A DNA stretch of 6,627 bases from Gammaproteobacteria bacterium. Its GTDB lineage: Bacteria; Pseudomonadota; Gammaproteobacteria; SZUA-229. Below the pieces are notes generated by a model that saw nothing but the letters and a program-made list of their open reading frames with translations, was not told where the DNA came from and did no database searches. The stretch covers positions 1 to 6,627 of the forward strand of contig JAPHRB010000010.1 in assembly GCA_026197015.1 (NCBI GenBank). Reading direction: 5' to 3'. The translations under genes were made by a program, and so were the position numbers. Positions 5,323 through 6,627 of this stretch are shown in pieces. Numbering within the stretch: the stretch's first letter is position 1; each line of letters opens with the position of its first letter.

Positions 5323-5973
5323 TTAGAGGTAGGTGATATTCTTTTTTTCAGAAGACCAGTTTGAATGTTTATGCATAATAGAGAGAAATAAATCGGATTC
5401 AAGCCAGTAGGTTAACCAGCGGCGTAAGTTTATGTAAACAGATGTTTCGAACCATTTAATATCAACATAAGCAAACTGGCGAATGAAAGGAAATATAGCG
5501 ACATCGGCTAATGTAACTGAGTCATGAATTAAAAAAGTATGTTTTGCCAGGCGTTGTTCCAGCAGTTCTAAAAATTTTTCACCCTGCTGTCTATAGTAAA
5601 CAGGAGGCTGTTGAGGAAATCGATCAGCATATTTATAGTGATCAAGGTCGGTTTTAAATGACTGGTCATTTTGCTGAATCAGTTGTTCAATTTCAGACTG
5701 GTTATTTTTTTGCAGCCAGTTTTTAATATCACTCTGCTTTAATGACCAGTGCATAATATCAAGGCTTTCATCTAATACTGATTGATCATTTAATATAAGG
5801 ACAGGTACCGTGGCTTTTGCAGAAGCCAGAATCATTTCAGGCGGTTTGTTTTTTAAATCCACCTCGCGTAATTCAACCTGTAAGTTGCTATAACGTATAG
5901 CCAATCTTGCGCGCATCGCATAAGGGCATCGTCTGAAGCTATAAAGAATCGGCAGGGAATTTAGCATAGACAT
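5323..5973 (-). CDS. Glutathione S-transferase-like protein (CPYA thioredoxin fold)
   Basis: A 216-residue soluble protein with an N-terminal thioredoxin-like domain (about 8-80) and an all-helical GST C-terminal domain (about 90-205). Key features are RRCPYAMRARLA (14-25) with a single active-site cysteine C16, the cis-proline in ATVPVL (54-59, P57), and D68-E69-S70 where GST proteins bind the gamma-glutamyl part of glutathione. VTLADVAIFPFIRQF (153-167) carries the conserved Asp of the GST N-capping motif (D157). A single Cys suggests a glutathionyl-transfer or monothiol role rather than dithiol reduction; the substrate is unknown. The start could be Met1 or Met3; neither has a clear Shine-Dalgarno sequence. 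It is 98 bp downstream of the glutaredoxin-like gene and upstream of fadD, possibly one transcript. Confidence 0.88.
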   Translation of the reverse strand: MSMLNSLPILYSFRRCPYAMRARLAIRYSNLQVELREVDLKNKPPEMILASAKATVPVLILNDQSVLDESLDIMHWSLKQSDIKNWLQKNNQSEIEQLIQQNDQSFKTDLDHYKYADRFPQQPPVYYRQQGEKFLELLEQRLAKHTFLIHDSVTLADVAIFPFIRQFAYVDIKWFETSVYINLRRWLTYWLESDLFLSIMHKHSNWSSEKKNITYL

Positions 5974-6071
5974 GAGTTGCGCTTAGGGGATATTTAAAGG
6001 CCGCTTAGCAGTTTTTAAAGTGGCTTATTCGGGATGAAGCGTAACCTGAAATGGTAAATAAAGTGAAGCAA

Positions 6072-6464
6072 TCAGTTTAATTCACTGCAGGGTGTGCTGC
6101 TTTCACCAAATTGCTGTTCAAGGTAAGTGGCTATTTCACTCGATTCATACATCCAGATTGTGCCATTTTTCTGATCAATACGTAAGCAAGGCACTTTTAT
6201 TTCGCCACCACCGGTTAGTAAATCGGCACGATGCGGGTTTTTTAATGCATTACGAGTTTCAATCTTCAGGCCAAGTCGTTTAATGGCCCTGCGAGTTTTC
6301 AGGCAGAAAGGACAGGCCTGAAACTGATAAAGTGACATATTGCGAGTAACATCGTTTACACATTTCTGCTCATCAGCTGATCGAGAAAACCGCCTAATAG
6401 GTATAAAAAAGCTAATAAAAATAATGAGATAACCTAAGCCATTGCGGAGTAATTTTAATAACAT
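6072..6464 (-). CDS. Membrane-anchored glutaredoxin/GST N-domain protein
   Basis: A 130-residue protein with a short N-terminal membrane segment (about 9-23, with basic residues K4, R7 before and R24, R25 after), then a thioredoxin-fold domain (about 44-120). LYQFQACPFCLKTRRAIKRL (45-64) holds the dithiol motif C51-P-F-C54; VPC (91-93) supplies the cis-proline P92; Y106-E107-S108 is the glutathione-binding motif. This layout matches a family of small gammaproteobacterial proteins annotated as glutaredoxin or GST N-terminal domain. Charge pattern (two arginines plus R28 just after the segment) suggests that the domain stays in the cytoplasm (inference). It has no GST helical domain. The start has only a weak TGGA-like ribosome site. 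A candidate promoter lies at 6498-6527. Confidence 0.88.
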   Translation of the reverse strand: MLLKLLRNGLGYLIIFISFFIPIRRFSRSADEQKCVNDVTRNMSLYQFQACPFCLKTRRAIKRLGLKIETRNALKNPHRADLLTGGGEIKVPCLRIDQKNGTIWMYESSEIATYLEQQFGESSTPCSELN

Positions 6465-6497
6465 GTAGTGTGTCCAGTGCTGCCATATAAGGCGGCC

Positions 6498-6527
6498 ATT
6501 TTAGCGCATTTGTGGTGTGCTGTGCAA
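6498..6527 (-). promoter_or_regulatory. Weak candidate promoter for the glutaredoxin-like gene
   Basis: On the minus strand TTGCAC (6522-6527) and TAAAAT (6498-6503; 5 of 6 to TATAAT) are 18 bp apart, 34 bp upstream of the start codon. The -35 match is poor (TTG only). Confidence 0.3.
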
Positions 6528-6604
6528 AATAGCGGTTAAAAGGTCAGAGTGAGCTTAAAGTATTTCAAAGTCAAAAGCAGGAGAAAAGACAAGTATTTAA
6601 CTCG

Positions 6605-6627
6605 TTCCCATGCTCCCGCGTGGGAAT
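6605..6627 (+). repeat. Palindromic repeat cut by the window edge
   Basis: TTCCCATGC (6605-6613), loop TCCC, GCGTGGGAA (6618-6626) form a 9-bp stem with one G-U pair on the plus strand (A-C mismatch on the minus strand). The core CTCGTTCCCATGCTCCCGCG resembles the GTTCCCACGC...GCGTGGGAAC palindrome that I recall as a common intergenic repeat in Proteobacteria. It is unrelated to the other two repeat families in this window. The right side continues beyond the window. Confidence 0.7.

Noticed and set aside
6092..6283. 63-codon plus-strand open frame
   Set aside because: Antisense to the glutaredoxin-like gene, with no motif of its own.

Overview
The window looks like chromosomal DNA from an AT-rich gammaproteobacterium. 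The protein families support this: a fadD-type acyl-CoA synthetase, a membrane-anchored CPFC glutaredoxin-like protein, a CPYA glutathione S-transferase-like protein and a short cytoplasmic FKBP. I cannot assign genus or order from the sequence alone. All seven genes appear intact. Six lie on the minus strand and one, the FKBP, on the plus strand.

Layout from left to right: (1) positions 1-151 hold an inverted array of 7-bp repeats with an internal 9-bp tandem repeat. (2) 223-558 (+) encodes an FKBP-type peptidyl-prolyl isomerase, closed by a strong bidirectional terminator at 578-610. (3) 629-1444 (-) encodes a Ser/Thr-rich secreted lipoprotein of unknown function that converges on the same terminator. 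(4) bioD (1543-2208, -) and purC (2308-3189, -) are separated only by a second copy of the heptamer hairpin, which supplies purC's last two codons and stop and ends 5 bp from the bioD start. (5) 3190-3544 is gene-free and holds a probable purC promoter and a pair of inverted REP-like hairpin units. (6) fadD-like acyl-CoA ligase (3545-5215, -). (7) Two thioredoxin-fold genes, GST-like (5323-5973, -) and glutaredoxin-like (6072-6464, -). (8) A different palindromic repeat is cut off by the right edge of the window (6605-6627).

The genes are mostly housekeeping: protein folding, the last-but-one step of biotin synthesis, purine synthesis, fatty-acid activation and thiol/glutathione chemistry. 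They do not form one pathway. The glutaredoxin-like, GST-like and fadD genes are codirectional with gaps near 100 bp and could be co-transcribed; purC and bioD may share a transcript.

The notable content lies between the genes. At least three unrelated families of palindromic repeats occur in 6.6 kb. The two heptamer loci share an architecture: arms of AAGTCRT-type units, a CAAAAG-starting spacer, and a CTTTGACTTAAGACT start to the right arm. In the copy between purC and bioD, arm substitutions keep G-U pairing almost only on the plus strand, which suggests strand-specific function or recognition. I see no CRISPR array, defence system, tRNA, rRNA or intact transposase.
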